Shown here piece after piece: positions 1 to 8,444 of a DNA stretch of 64,000 nt. The DNA is from Herbaspirillum sp. GW103. GTDB lineage: Bacteria > Pseudomonadota > Gammaproteobacteria > Burkholderiales > Burkholderiaceae_D. The translations under genes and the position numbers were made by a program. The stretch spans positions 744,001-808,000 of the forward strand of contig NZ_AJVC01000006.1 of the NCBI RefSeq assembly GCF_000261365.1, read 5' to 3'. Within the stretch, counting starts at the first letter, position 1. Each line of letters begins with the position of its first letter. The notes beneath the pieces were generated by a model, which had not been told where the DNA came from, did not search any database, and saw only the letters and a program-made list of their open reading frames with translations.

Positions 1-334
1 CGGTTTTGATCGCAGTGCCGAGCAGGCGGCGCTGTCGCTGGGCGCTTCGCGCACGAAGGTATTGTTGCGCATCACGCTGCCGATGATCCTGCCCGGCATC
101 ACCGGTGGCTGGCTGCTGGCCTTCATCAACAGTTTCGATGAAGTCACCATGTCCATCTTCGTGACGGCGCCCTCGACAGTGACGCTGCCGGTGCGCATGT
201 ACATGTATGCCACCGAATCGATTGATCCGATGATGGCGGCGGTGTCGGCGCTGATGGTGGGCATCACGGCGGTGGCGATGATCATCCTGGACCGGGTCTA
301 TGGCCTGGACCGCGTGCTGGTGGGACGTTCATGA
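1..334 (+). CDS. ABC transporter permease, PotC-like (5' end outside window)
   Basis: C-terminal 110 residues of an inner-membrane permease of the spermidine/putrescine type; the reading frame is open from base 2. The fragment opens with the EAA cytoplasmic loop (E-x-AA-x3-GAS, then I-x2-P) that docks the ATPase. Two further hydrophobic segments follow and the protein ends in a short basic tail. The stop overlaps the next ATG (ATGA), so it is co-translated with the oxidase genes downstream. The operon also encodes its own PotD-like binding protein, which supports import of a cationic amine, amino acid or opine. The exact substrate cannot be read from this fragment. Confidence 0.9.
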   Translation, partial: GFDRSAEQAALSLGASRTKVLLRITLPMILPGITGGWLLAFINSFDEVTMSIFVTAPSTVTLPVRMYMYATESIDPMMAAVSALMVGITAVAMIILDRVYGLDRVLVGRS

Positions 335-645
335 CACCGACCTCCTCCCCGTCACAGGCCCAGCTGGTGCGGCTGGCCGAGCGTGATCGCGCCACGGTCA
401 GCTTCACTCTGGACGGCCGTCCGGCCACCGCGCTCGAAGGCGACACCGTGCTGACCGCCGTGCTGACCAACGCGGGCAGCCTGCGTCGCAATGAATTCAG
501 CGGCCAGCCGCGGGCCGGATTCTGCATGATGGGCGCTTGCCAGGATTGCTGGATCGCCACCGATAACGGTGAGCGCTTGCGCGCCTGTTCCACTTTCATC
601 CGCGCCGGCATGCAGTTGCTGAGCGGGCAGGGGGAGACCGCATGA
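331..645 (+). CDS. (2Fe-2S)-binding small subunit of an HcnA/opine-oxidase-type amine oxidase
   Basis: A 104-residue ferredoxin-like subunit resembling the N-terminal domain of sarcosine oxidase alpha and HcnA. Cys65, Cys70, Cys73 and Cys86 form the C-x4-C-x2-C-xn-C pattern expected for a plant-type [2Fe-2S] site, and a GDTV motif sits near residue 37. It probably passes electrons between the two FAD subunits encoded next to it. It overlaps both the permease and the following FAD gene by ATGA, so stoichiometric translation is likely. HcnA of hydrogen cyanide synthase is similar in size, but the ABC-transporter context favours oxidation of an imported amine or opine. Confidence 0.85.
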   Translation: MTPTSSPSQAQLVRLAERDRATVSFTLDGRPATALEGDTVLTAVLTNAGSLRRNEFSGQPRAGFCMMGACQDCWIATDNGERLRACSTFIRAGMQLLSGQGETA

Positions 646-2093
646 GCCGCCGTGCTCCCGTCATCGTCGGTGCCGGTCCGGCCGGTGTGCGCGCGGCCCA
701 GACGCTGTTGGCACACGGCCTGCGTCCGGTCGTCATCGATGAAGCCGCGCGCGCAGGCGGCCAGATCTATCGCCAGCCACCGCGCGGATTCCTGCGCAGC
801 CGCAAGACGCTGTATGGCTTCGAGGCCAGCCGCGCGCAATCGGTCCACGATACCTTCGACACCTTGCGCGAGGCCGTCGATTACCGGCCCGACACCCTGG
901 TCTGGAATGCCCAGCCGGGTTTGCTGGATCTGATGGATGGCGGCGCACAATCGGCCTCCACCCTGGTCTGGGAAGACATCATCGTGGCCACCGGGGCCAC
1001 TGATCGCGTACTGCCATTCCCTGGCTGGACCACGCCGGGCGTCTACACGCTGGGTGGTGCGCAGGTCGCGTTGAAGTTCCAGGGCTGTGCCATCGGCCGC
1101 TCGGTGGTACTGGCCGGCAATGGCCCGCTGCTCTATCTGGTGGCCTATCAATATGCCAAGGCCGGCGCGCATGTGGCGGCGGTACTCGACAGCAGCAGCC
1201 TGACCGACCGCATCGCCGCACTGCCGGCCATGCTGGGGCAGCCCGCGTTGCTGGCCAAGGGCATCTACTACCTTGCCTGGCTCCGCCTGCATGGCGTGCC
1301 GGTGCATTCGCACGCGCGAGTGTTGCGCGTGGAAGGCGATACACGTGTGCAGGCACTGGCCTGGCGTCGCGAGCATCTGGCAGACGCGGGCGGCAAGCCC
1401 GGCCCCGAGCAGCGCATTGCATGCGATGCCGTGGGCTTCGGCTATGCACTGCGGTCGGAAACGCAACTGGCCGACCTGCTGGGTTGCCGCTTCCAGTTCG
1501 ATGCCCTGCAGCGCGCGCATCTGCCGGTGCGCGACGCCAGCACCCGCAGCAGCGTGCCCGGCGTCTACCTGGCCGGCGACGGTGCCGGCATCATGGGCGC
1601 GGATGCGGCTGAACTGGCCGGCGAACGTGCCGCGCTGGCGCTGTTGCAGGATCGTGGCATCGCAGTCGATGCAGCACGGGTGGCGCAGATCGAGGCGGAG
1701 CTGGCGCGTATCGGTGCGTTCCGTCTCGGGCTGGAACGCGCATTTCCCTTCCCCGAACGTTGGGCGGCCACTGCGCCGGATGATCTGGTGGTGTGCCGGT
1801 GCGAGAACATCCGGGCCGGTGAATTGCGCGCCGCCGTGCGTCAGCAGGGGGCCACGGAAATGAACCGGCTCAAGGCGCTCACGCGGGTGGGGATGGGCCG
1901 TTGCCAGGGCCGCATGTGCGGCGCGGCTGCGACCGAAATCCTGGCTCACGCGGCCGGCCTGCCGGTGTCGCAAGTGGGACGCCTGCGCGGGCAGGCGCCG
2001 ATCAAGCCGATTCCCCTGGGCATGCACGTGCCCGCTCCCGAGCCTGTCCCGGCGCGGGTGATCGCGCTGCCTGTCCAGGAAGATGCCTCATGA
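642..2093 (+). CDS. FAD/NAD(P)-binding oxidoreductase, HcnB/OoxA-like subunit with C-terminal BFD-type [2Fe-2S] domain
   Basis: A 483-residue flavoprotein. An N-terminal dinucleotide fold is shown by GAGPAG at residues 10-15, and a second nucleotide-binding region and GD-type FAD motif follow (LAGDGAG near residue 310). The C-terminal quarter carries Cys385, Cys387, Cys421 and Cys426, the pattern of a bacterioferritin-ferredoxin-like [2Fe-2S] domain. This architecture is that of HcnB and opine oxidase subunit A. With the small [2Fe-2S] subunit and the DadA-like protein it should form a heteromeric, membrane-linked or dye-linked amino acid/opine dehydrogenase. Substrate specificity is not visible. 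Confidence 0.88.
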   Translation: MSRRAPVIVGAGPAGVRAAQTLLAHGLRPVVIDEAARAGGQIYRQPPRGFLRSRKTLYGFEASRAQSVHDTFDTLREAVDYRPDTLVWNAQPGLLDLMDGGAQSASTLVWEDIIVATGATDRVLPFPGWTTPGVYTLGGAQVALKFQGCAIGRSVVLAGNGPLLYLVAYQYAKAGAHVAAVLDSSSLTDRIAALPAMLGQPALLAKGIYYLAWLRLHGVPVHSHARVLRVEGDTRVQALAWRREHLADAGGKPGPEQRIACDAVGFGYALRSETQLADLLGCRFQFDALQRAHLPVRDASTRSSVPGVYLAGDGAGIMGADAAELAGERAALALLQDRGIAVDAARVAQIEAELARIGAFRLGLERAFPFPERWAATAPDDLVVCRCENIRAGELRAAVRQQGATEMNRLKALTRVGMGRCQGRMCGAAATEILAHAAGLPVSQVGRLRGQAPIKPIPLGMHVPAPEPVPARVIALPVQEDAS

Positions 2094-3262
2094 AAACTCT
2101 TGCCACCGAAGTCCTCATCATCGGCGGCGGCATCGTCGGCGCCTCCGCTGCGCTGGTGCTGGCCAAGGCCGGACGTCGCGTGACCGTGCTGGAGCGCGAC
2201 CTGTGTGGTGCACGCTCCAGCGGTATCAACTATGGCGGCGTACGGCGCCAGGGGCGGCCCGAAGTGCAACTGCCGCTGTCGCAGCGGGCGCATGAGATCT
2301 GGGGCCAGCTCCAGGACCTGATCGGCACCACCGGCGAATACGAACGCAGCGGTCACTTCAAGCTGGCCCGCAGCGAGGCCGACATGCAGTCACTGGCGCG
2401 CTATGCCGAACTGAGCCGTCCTTATGGCCTGGGCATCGAACTCATCAGCGGTGAGCGCCTGCGCCAACAATGTCCCTGGCTGGGCGGCGCCGCAGTCGGT
2501 GGCTCGCTGTGTCCGGAAGATGGCCAGGCCAATCCGCGCCTGATCTCACCGGCCTTCGCACGCGCTGCCGAGGCCGCCGGTGCGACCATCGTCGAGCGCT
2601 GCGAAGTGCTGCAGGTCGGCCATGATGGTCGCGACTTCGTGGCCGAAGCGCGACATGGGGAAAGTACCCTGCAGGTCCGCGCGGAAGTCCTCATCAACTG
2701 TGCCGGGGCCTGGGCCAACCGCGTGGCGCAAGCCTTTGGCGAAACCGTGCCGCTGACCAGCGGCCACCCCAGCATGGTGGTCACCGAACCGATTGCGCAC
2801 TTCCTGCCCTGGAGCCTGGGTGTGGAGGGAGGCTCCATCTATTGCCGCCAGGTGGCGCGCGGCAACGTGGTGCTGGGCGGCGGACGTGGCTATGTGCTCG
2901 ATGAGCAGCGCGCCCGCGCCTCGCATGATTCCATCCTCGGTCTGCTGCCGCAGGCGGCGGCCCTGCTGCCGGCACTGCGCCATGTACACATCATCCGGAC
3001 CTGGAGCGGTGTGGAAGGCTACCTGCCGGACCAGCATCCGGTGATCGGCCCCAGCACTACGCAACTGGGCCTGCTGCATGGCTTCGGCTTCTGCGGTGCC
3101 GGTTTCCAGATCGGTCCGGCAGCCGGCGAAGCGCTGGCCGAACTGGTGCTGCACGGACGCAGCACCATTGCGCTGGATGCTTTCTCGATCGGCCGCTTCC
3201 TCCCGGCGCGTGCCGCTGTCGTCGACCTGTTGTCCTCCCACCCTGAAAGGAAGATCTCATGA
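2090..3262 (+). CDS. FAD-dependent oxidoreductase, DadA/HcnC-like (DAO family)
   Basis: A 390-residue D-amino acid oxidase-fold protein, the likely catalytic subunit that oxidises a C-N bond of the imported substrate. The start is the ATG whose last two bases overlap the previous TGA. It opens directly into the Rossmann motif (GGGIVG at residues 12-17), so the longer in-frame extension upstream is not needed. A conserved C-terminal FAD contact (GFGFCGAGFQ-like) lies near residues 330-340. Homologues include HcnC, opine oxidase subunit B, and glycine and hydroxyproline dehydrogenases; which of these it is cannot be decided from sequence alone. Confidence 0.88.
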   Translation: MKTLATEVLIIGGGIVGASAALVLAKAGRRVTVLERDLCGARSSGINYGGVRRQGRPEVQLPLSQRAHEIWGQLQDLIGTTGEYERSGHFKLARSEADMQSLARYAELSRPYGLGIELISGERLRQQCPWLGGAAVGGSLCPEDGQANPRLISPAFARAAEAAGATIVERCEVLQVGHDGRDFVAEARHGESTLQVRAEVLINCAGAWANRVAQAFGETVPLTSGHPSMVVTEPIAHFLPWSLGVEGGSIYCRQVARGNVVLGGGRGYVLDEQRARASHDSILGLLPQAAALLPALRHVHIIRTWSGVEGYLPDQHPVIGPSTTQLGLLHGFGFCGAGFQIGPAAGEALAELVLHGRSTIALDAFSIGRFLPARAAVVDLLSSHPERKIS

Positions 3263-4308
3263 TGTCGCTCTCCCGCACCGCTGCCCTCGGACTCCTGCTG
3301 GCCACCGCCAGCGCCGGATCACAGGTGCAGGCACAGACCCGTACGCTGTATGTCGGCATGAATGGCGGCAACATGGAGAAGACCTTTACGCAGGCGGTGT
3401 TCGGTCCCTTCGAGCAGAAATACAACGTCAAGATCGCCGTGGTGCCGGGCGGTTCGGCCGACATCCTGGCCAAGGCCCAGGCCGCCAGGGACAAGCCGCA
3501 GATGCACCTGATGTTTCTGGACGATGGCGTGATGGCCCGCGCCGTCGGCATGGGGCTGTGCGAGAAGCAGAAGCCCAATCCCAACCTGGCCGACCTGCTG
3601 CCGGTGGCGCACATCAAGGATGACATGGCCACCGGTGTGACCATCAGCGTCACCGGCCTGGCCTACAACACCAAGGTCTATGCCGAGAAGGGCTGGGCGC
3701 CGCCGACCTCTTGGCTGGATCTGGCCGATCCCAAGTTGAAGGGGCGCGTGGTGTTTCAGTCGCTGCCCTCGTCCACCTTCGGGCTGCATGCCTTCCTCGC
3801 TTTCAACCAGATCAAGGGCGGCACCGATGCCAATGTCGATCCGGGCTTCAAGGCCTGGCCCAAGACCATCGGTCCCAATGTGCTGGAGTACATCGCCAAT
3901 TCGGCCAAGATTTCCGAGATGGCACAGACCGGCGAAGCCGCGCTGTTCCCCTATACGCCCACACTCTCCACGCTCCTCAAGAGCAAGGGTGTGCCCGTGG
4001 AATACGTGCAGCCCAAGGAAGGTGCCATCGTGCTGATGGTGGCGCAGTGCGTGATCGCCAACAACAGCGAGCCGCAACTGTCACAGGAGTTGGCGGCCTA
4101 TCTGCTCTCGCCGCAGGCCCAGGCGCTGGCGCTGGAAAATGGCAACTACAACCCGACCAATACCAAGGTCCAGGTCAGTGGCGCGGCAGCCGCCGAGCAG
4201 ACCCGCATGAACGCTTTCGTCAAGGCGGCCCGGGCGGTGGATTGGGATGAGATCAACAAGAATCGCGCGGTGTGGAATACCCGCTGGAGCCGCACCATCG
4301 AACGCTGA
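3259..4308 (+). CDS. ABC transporter periplasmic substrate-binding protein, PotD-like
   Basis: A 349-residue extracellular solute-binding protein (family 1, PotD/PotF-like). Residues 1-26 form a signal peptide ending in VQAQ. The mature part begins with a beta-strand and the NGG segment typical of polyamine/iron-type binding proteins. The gene overlaps the DadA-like gene and has AGGAAG just upstream; a second ATG lies immediately after the first. It is the last gene of the operon and supplies the receptor for the permease at the window start. A terminator follows about 90 bp downstream. Confidence 0.9.
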   Translation: MMSLSRTAALGLLLATASAGSQVQAQTRTLYVGMNGGNMEKTFTQAVFGPFEQKYNVKIAVVPGGSADILAKAQAARDKPQMHLMFLDDGVMARAVGMGLCEKQKPNPNLADLLPVAHIKDDMATGVTISVTGLAYNTKVYAEKGWAPPTSWLDLADPKLKGRVVFQSLPSSTFGLHAFLAFNQIKGGTDANVDPGFKAWPKTIGPNVLEYIANSAKISEMAQTGEAALFPYTPTLSTLLKSKGVPVEYVQPKEGAIVLMVAQCVIANNSEPQLSQELAAYLLSPQAQALALENGNYNPTNTKVQVSGAAAAEQTRMNAFVKAARAVDWDEINKNRAVWNTRWSRTIER

Positions 4309-4337
4309 TGACTGCCGCTCCACGGCGTGAAGTGCAG

Positions 4338-4364
4338 AAATGATCTAAATGATCTAAATGATTT
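4338..4364. repeat. 9-bp tandem repeat, three units
   Basis: Three consecutive copies of AAATGATCT (the last is AAATGATTT) lie between the binding-protein stop and its terminator. A nearly identical 9-bp unit, AAATGATGT, is repeated before another terminator near 11930, so this looks like a recurrent intergenic element rather than chance low complexity. Confidence 0.85.
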
Positions 4365-4397
4365 ATCTGGTTTTGCAGAATCTCTGGTAGTTTTTTG

Positions 4398-4423
4398 CGC
4401 CACCTTTGCGGTGGCGTTTTTTT
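4398..4423 (+). terminator. Rho-independent terminator of the oxidase/ABC operon
   Basis: A perfect 7-bp stem, CGCCACC paired with GGTGGCG around a TTTGC loop, is followed directly by seven T. It lies about 90 bp after the binding-protein stop. Confidence 0.9.
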
Positions 4424-4529
4424 CGATGAAGGCGTGCGGCGCAGTTTTTGTTTATCTGCGGCATCGATGAATCGATATCGATTGTGCAATGGCGTAGATA
4501 AGCCGCAGCAGGGCGGGCAGTGAGGCGCA

Positions 4530-4559
4530 TTGGCGGGAGGGGCAAAAATCGCGTATAAT
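4530..4559 (+). promoter_or_regulatory. Probable sigma-70 promoter of infA
   Basis: A perfect -10 TATAAT (4554-4559) is preceded 18 bp upstream by TTGGCG as a fair -35. It would give a 5' leader of about 260 nt before infA, in which I see no other gene. Confidence 0.65.
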
Positions 4560-4564
4560 GCTTG

Positions 4565-4826
4565 GATCGCTCAAGAACCGAGCGGAAATCCTGATCCCCA
4601 CGCGCCTTGTCGTACCAGCACCCTGCAATCCGCGTGATTCGCATCTTCATCCGCTTCCCCGAGTAAAGCACCAGCGCTGCCGGCTTCGCCGCGTGCGCGG
4701 TCAACTGTCCTCCGACCTTAACGCTCCCGGCCTCCACTTGGCGTGGCCAGTCGTCAAAGCCAGAGAATTCAAATCCCCGAGCCCTTCCTCGCTGGAGGTC
4801 GCGCGCTCACGCACAAGAAAGAGAAA
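4565..4826 (+). other. Long untranslated leader before infA
   Basis: No convincing gene, tRNA or known riboswitch fold is seen between the TATAAT promoter and the infA start. A GC-rich, purine-containing region ends in AAGAAAGAGAAA before the ATG, which is a weak ribosome site. Its length is unusual for a 264-bp gene. Confidence 0.4.
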
Positions 4827-5090
4827 ATGGCAAAAGAAGAACTGATCGAAATGCAAGGACAAGTCTCCGAAGTCCTCCCTGACTCCCGTTTCCGCGTGGC
4901 GCTGGACAACGGCCACTCGCTGATCGCCTACACGGCTGGTCGCATGAAGAAGAATTTCATCAAGATCCTGGCGGGCGACAAGGTTACGCTGGAACTGTCC
5001 CCCTATGACCTGAACAAGGGGCGCATCATCTTCCGTCACCTGGAACAGCGCGGCCCCAGCGGCCCGCGTCCGGGCTTCCGCCGTCGCTGA
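4827..5090 (+). CDS. infA: Translation initiation factor IF-1
   Basis: An 87-residue S1/OB-fold protein that binds the 30S A site during initiation. It starts [11 protein letters not shown] and shows the IF-1 core up to KGRIIFRHL; the usual protein ends about there, at roughly 72 residues. A Gly/Pro/Arg-rich tail of about 15 residues extends it. Betaproteobacteria often carry two infA copies, one in the ribosomal-protein cluster and one alone; this isolated gene is likely the second type. Longer in-frame starts upstream have no homology and are rejected. Confidence 0.93.
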   Translation: MAKEELIEMQGQVSEVLPDSRFRVALDNGHSLIAYTAGRMKKNFIKILAGDKVTLELSPYDLNKGRIIFRHLEQRGPSGPRPGFRRR

Positions 5091-5195
5091 GCTTGGAGCG
5101 GCGTGATGCTGTGGCGTCGCGTCGCCTGATGCCCTGCGGCACGCCCAAGGCGCTGGCCTGCGCTCACATGATCGGTTTTGCGAAAGAAAAAAAAT

Positions 5196-5456
5196 ATGCA
5201 AGCTCCGGTCCACCATCAGGAGCAGTACAAGGGCTTCCACATTTCGCTGCGCTGTAGCGGCGCACAAGGTCTGTGGGAGGTGAGTGACGTGCACATTGTC
5301 CACGGCAGTGCAATGGCGCCGGCCCTCTTTCCGCGCCGCCAGTTGCCGGGGCGTTTCGAGAGCGCCGGACTGGCCATCGAGCGCGGCATGGGCTGGGCCA
5401 GGGCGGTGATCGACAATCTTGACCCGGCGCTCGATGGAGAGTGGACGGCCAGCTGA
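5196..5456 (+). CDS. Small hypothetical protein
   Basis: An 86-residue soluble protein of unknown function. The ATG start is preferred over a TTG six codons upstream because the intervening codons are only Lys-rich. The sequence mixes a beta-rich N-terminal half (YKGFHISLRC, then GLWEVSDVHIVHG) with a helical C-terminus (AGLAIERGMGWARAVIDNL). There is no signal peptide and no Cys motif. It lies alone between infA and the acyltransferase. The balanced composition and plausible fold suggest a real gene, but I do not recognise the family. Confidence 0.55.
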   Translation: MQAPVHHQEQYKGFHISLRCSGAQGLWEVSDVHIVHGSAMAPALFPRRQLPGRFESAGLAIERGMGWARAVIDNLDPALDGEWTAS

Positions 5457-6033
5457 GCTGGCTGTTGCTCTTTCATCCAGCGCATCTCTGGCCGGATCGG
5501 CCATCTTCATCTACGCACCGTATTGATGTTCGACGTGGACATCTTCCTGGGCTTGTTCCCCTCTCCGGCCAGCCTGCTGGCGCTTCGCTCCTGCATTTTC
5601 TGCGGAACTAGTTGCCGCGCCGACTTTCAGTGGATTATCGCAACAGGCGCTGTCGACGGGATTGCGAGGCTATCGCCTCGACCCTGTCAGCGTCGCTTGT
5701 GGTCGGCGTGCTTCGCAACATAGAATAGCGCCGCGACTCATTCATTTTTGTTAAGTATTCGGGTGCCGGCTGAAGGCCATGCGGCAATGTTTTTCTGTGG
5801 CAATGCGTCGTCGAGATATCGGTCCCTATCCCGAATTTCCTTCCACCTGTGTCAGATCGGCAGATCTGCTCAAGAGCGCGGACGAATTGCGCCATAAACG
5901 CCATGCACATTCATTTCAGCCCATGCGCACATGATGCGTCCGGTAGCGCAGGCCACCCCGTGGTCGCGCAGTCTTGCGCATCGACGGGCTTGCAGCGCCG
6001 TGCTGCGACCCTGGTCAACCATGGAGGTGTGGC
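5457..6033. other. Gap with no convincing gene
   Basis: This stretch looks lower in GC than its neighbours. It holds a short hairpin (CGAGGC, loop TATC, GCCTCG at 5665-5680) and only ORFs of poor coding character on both strands. Part of it is presumably the upstream region of the acyltransferase gene. No tRNA or clear terminator is seen. Confidence 0.5.
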
Positions 6034-7110
6034 ATGAGTATCCCGGTCATGTCGGAGAGTGGGGCAGGCGCCGCGCGTTTCACCGGCTATCGGCCGTGGC
6101 TCGATGGTGTCAGGGCGGTGGCCATCTTGCTGGTGCTGCTGGAACATACCAATCTGTTCAAGCAATTCAATCTGGGTGGTGTTGGCGTTGGCATCTTCTT
6201 TGCGCTGTCGGGTTATCTGATTACCGGTTTGTTATGGGATGAGTTTGCCCGGGAAGGGCGACTGGCGCTGGTGCCGTTCTACCTGCGGCGCTTCGCGCGC
6301 CTGGCACCGGCGCTGGTGATCGTGGTGGTGGTCGCGGGCGTGGCGTTTCTGGCGGAGGGGCAGCGGCGCGCTGCTTTCAATGGCTTGTTTGCCGTGACTT
6401 ATACGGCCAATTACGCCGCCATCTTCAGTGGCCACCATCTGGCCGGATTCGGACATACCTGGTCGCTGGCGGTGGAGGAGCATTTCTATCTGGTCTGGCC
6501 ACCGCTGATGCTGCTGTTGCTCCGACGCCTGCAGGCGCCCGGCTTCATCAAGGCGGTGCTGGCACTCTGCGTGGCGGTGCTGTGCTGGCGCGCCTTGCTG
6601 TTCGTGTTCTTCGGCGAGCAGGTCAGGCTCATGCTCTATGCGGGCAGCCTGGAGCGACTCGATTCCCTGCTCTATGGATGTGCCGCGGCGGTTGCCGTGC
6701 GTCGCGGCTGGCGTCCGGGCATCGGTGCGGTGCTGGCTGGGGTGGTCGCGGTTGCTGCCAGCATCGTGTGGCTGGCGCCCTTGAGCAGCGTATTCGGTCC
6801 GACCCTGATCGGTGCGGGTGGCGCCTTGCAGATTGCGGCGCTCGACTGCGAGCGCAGGGCCGTGATGCAGCAACTGCTGTCGGCAAAGCTGATGGTGCGC
6901 ACCGGCATCCTCTCCTATGGCATCTACCTGTGGCATATCCCTTTGCTGCAACTGGTCACCAGGAACGGCGAGGGACCATTGCTCCATATTCTGGCGGCGA
7001 TGGGGCTGGCAGTGATCCTGGCGTATGTGTCCTATCGGTATTGCGAAGTGCCGATCCGCGACAGTGTGCGGCGCCGGCTGGCGGGCAAGCCTGGTCCTGC
7101 GCCGATATGA
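6034..7110 (+). CDS. Acyltransferase 3 family protein (OafA/YrhL-like)
   Basis: A 358-residue integral membrane O-acyltransferase with about ten hydrophobic segments. The start is set by GGAGG six bases before the ATG. Family marks are RPWLDGVRAVAILLVLLEH near the N-terminus, with the catalytic-type His closing the first membrane helix, then FFALSGYLITGLL and an R-rich cytoplasmic loop (YLRRFARL). SYGIYLWHIP lies near the C-terminus. Such proteins add acetyl or other acyl groups to cell-surface sugars or lipids. No polysaccharide or O-antigen genes are nearby, so the acceptor is unknown. Confidence 0.88.
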   Translation: MSIPVMSESGAGAARFTGYRPWLDGVRAVAILLVLLEHTNLFKQFNLGGVGVGIFFALSGYLITGLLWDEFAREGRLALVPFYLRRFARLAPALVIVVVVAGVAFLAEGQRRAAFNGLFAVTYTANYAAIFSGHHLAGFGHTWSLAVEEHFYLVWPPLMLLLLRRLQAPGFIKAVLALCVAVLCWRALLFVFFGEQVRLMLYAGSLERLDSLLYGCAAAVAVRRGWRPGIGAVLAGVVAVAASIVWLAPLSSVFGPTLIGAGGALQIAALDCERRAVMQQLLSAKLMVRTGILSYGIYLWHIPLLQLVTRNGEGPLLHILAAMGLAVILAYVSYRYCEVPIRDSVRRRLAGKPGPAPI

Positions 7111-7253
7111 AGGAAAGGGCCGTGTTCCGGGCGCTCAGGCTGGTACCTCGGGCGGGGCAGGAAATTGTCGGTGGTGGATGTGAAAAAACAGGCAGAAATC
7201 GGTCGGGCCCCTGACGGGGCTGGACACAGAAGATGCAGGCGGGACGCACAAAG

Positions 7254-7285
7254 AAAAACAGCGAGTTCAATAACTCGCTGTTTTT
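7254..7285. terminator. Bidirectional terminator between the acyltransferase gene and tRNA-Pro
   Basis: The stem CAGCGAGTT/AACTCGCTG with a CAAT loop is flanked by five A on the left and five T on the right. It can stop the acyltransferase transcript (+) and the ispB-tRNA transcript (-). Confidence 0.9.
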
Positions 7286-7298
7286 GCTTGGGTAATTC

Positions 7299-7375
7299 TG
7301 GTCGGGGTGAGAGGATTCGAACCTCCGGCCTCTACGTCCCGAACGTAGCGCTCTACCAGGCTAAGCTACACCCCG
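7299..7375 (-). tRNA. tRNA-Pro (anticodon CGG), CCA encoded
   Basis: The minus strand folds as a 77-nt cloverleaf. The acceptor stem pairs CGGGGTG with CACCCCG, the discriminator is A, and CCA is genomically encoded. The anticodon arm is CTACG-TTCGGGA-CGTAG, giving CGG at positions 34-36, and the T arm contains GGTTCGAATCC. It lies 16 bp downstream of ispB on the same strand and may be processed from the ispB transcript. Confidence 0.97.
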
Positions 7376-7391
7376 TCGAGTGAGATCTAAG

Positions 7392-8381
7392 TCAGTGATT
7401 TCGATCTACTGCGAAAGCCAATAATTCTAACAGGGATTTTTTGAATTGGCTATCCGGAAGTGAAATAATTGCGTCCGCAGCCCGTCGCGCAGCGATTTCC
7501 GCCTGTTCTCGCGTATAGGCCAGGGCGCCGGAATGGGTGATGGCCGACAGCACTTCGTCGAAATGCTGCTCGTCACCATTCTCGATGCAGGTGCGCACCA
7601 GCTCGCGTTGCTGCGGCGTACCATGCTGCATCAGCCAGATCAGCGGCAGCGTGGGCTTGCCTTCGCGCAGGTCGTCACCGACGTTCTTGCCGATCTCGGC
7701 GCTGTTGCCGGAATAATCCAGCACGTCGTCGATCAGCTGGAAGGCGGTGCCGATGGAACGGCCATATTCGCCAGCGGCTTCAATGCCCGCCTCGTCGGCG
7801 CCGGCAATGAGCGCACCAATCTGGCTGGCCGCCTCGAACAGCTTGGCGGTCTTGGAACGGATCACCTGCAGGTAGCCCGCCTCGTCCACATCCGGATTGT
7901 GCATGTTGAGCAGCTGCAACACCTCGCCCTCGGCGATGACGTTGGTGGCATCGGCCACGATTTCCATCACGCGCGGATTGCCTACCGCCACCATCATCTG
8001 GAAGGCGCGCGAATACAGGAAGTCACCCACCAGCACCGAGGCCGCATTGCCAAACATCGCATTGGCGGTCTGCTTGCCACGACGCAACGACGATTCGTCG
8101 ACCACATCGTCATGCAGCAGGGTGGCGGTATGAATGAATTCGATCACCGCCGCCAGCGCATGATGATGCTCGCCCTTGTAGCCGAAGGCATTGGCAATGA
8201 GCACGACCAGCACCGGGCGCAGGCGCTTGCCGCCCGCACTGATGATGTATTCGGCGACCTGGTTGACCAGCGGCACTTCCGAATACAGCTGCCGACGGAT
8301 GACTGCGTTGACCGCCTCCATGTCGGCGACGATCGGATGCAGGATGGTTTGTTGCGAAGCGGTTTGTACGGCGGCAGACAA
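7392..8381 (-). CDS. ispB: Octaprenyl (polyprenyl) diphosphate synthase
   Basis: A 329-residue trans-prenyltransferase that builds the C40-type side chain of ubiquinone from FPP and IPP. Both Asp-rich motifs are intact: DDVVD at residues 91-95 and DDVLD at 218-222. GGKRLRP near residue 50 contacts IPP. Length is normal. It is divergent from rplU-rpmA-obgE, a conserved proteobacterial arrangement, and tRNA-Pro lies just downstream. A minus-strand TATAAT about 33 bp before the start is the likely promoter. Confidence 0.95.
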   Translation of the reverse strand: MSAAVQTASQQTILHPIVADMEAVNAVIRRQLYSEVPLVNQVAEYIISAGGKRLRPVLVVLIANAFGYKGEHHHALAAVIEFIHTATLLHDDVVDESSLRRGKQTANAMFGNAASVLVGDFLYSRAFQMMVAVGNPRVMEIVADATNVIAEGEVLQLLNMHNPDVDEAGYLQVIRSKTAKLFEAASQIGALIAGADEAGIEAAGEYGRSIGTAFQLIDDVLDYSGNSAEIGKNVGDDLREGKPTLPLIWLMQHGTPQQRELVRTCIENGDEQHFDEVLSAITHSGALAYTREQAEIAARRAADAIISLPDSQFKKSLLELLAFAVDRNH

Positions 8382-8413
8382 GGCGGAACCTGTGGGAAAT
8401 GGTTATTGCCCGG

Positions 8414-8444
8414 ATTATACGACGACAAGGCAGTGCCACGCCAA
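8414..8444 (-). promoter_or_regulatory. Probable ispB promoter
   Basis: The minus strand reads TATAAT (plus coordinates 8419-8414) with TTGGCG 19 bp upstream. The predicted start lies some 25 nt before the ispB ATG. The -35 is weak. Confidence 0.5.

Noticed and set aside
5635-5910. Minus-strand ORF of 91 codons upstream of the acyltransferase gene
   Set aside because: No homology pattern, unusual composition and no ribosome site.
7299-7375. Genomic-island attachment site at tRNA-Pro
   Set aside because: No duplicated tRNA 3' end and no integrase in the window; the acyltransferase gene has ordinary composition.
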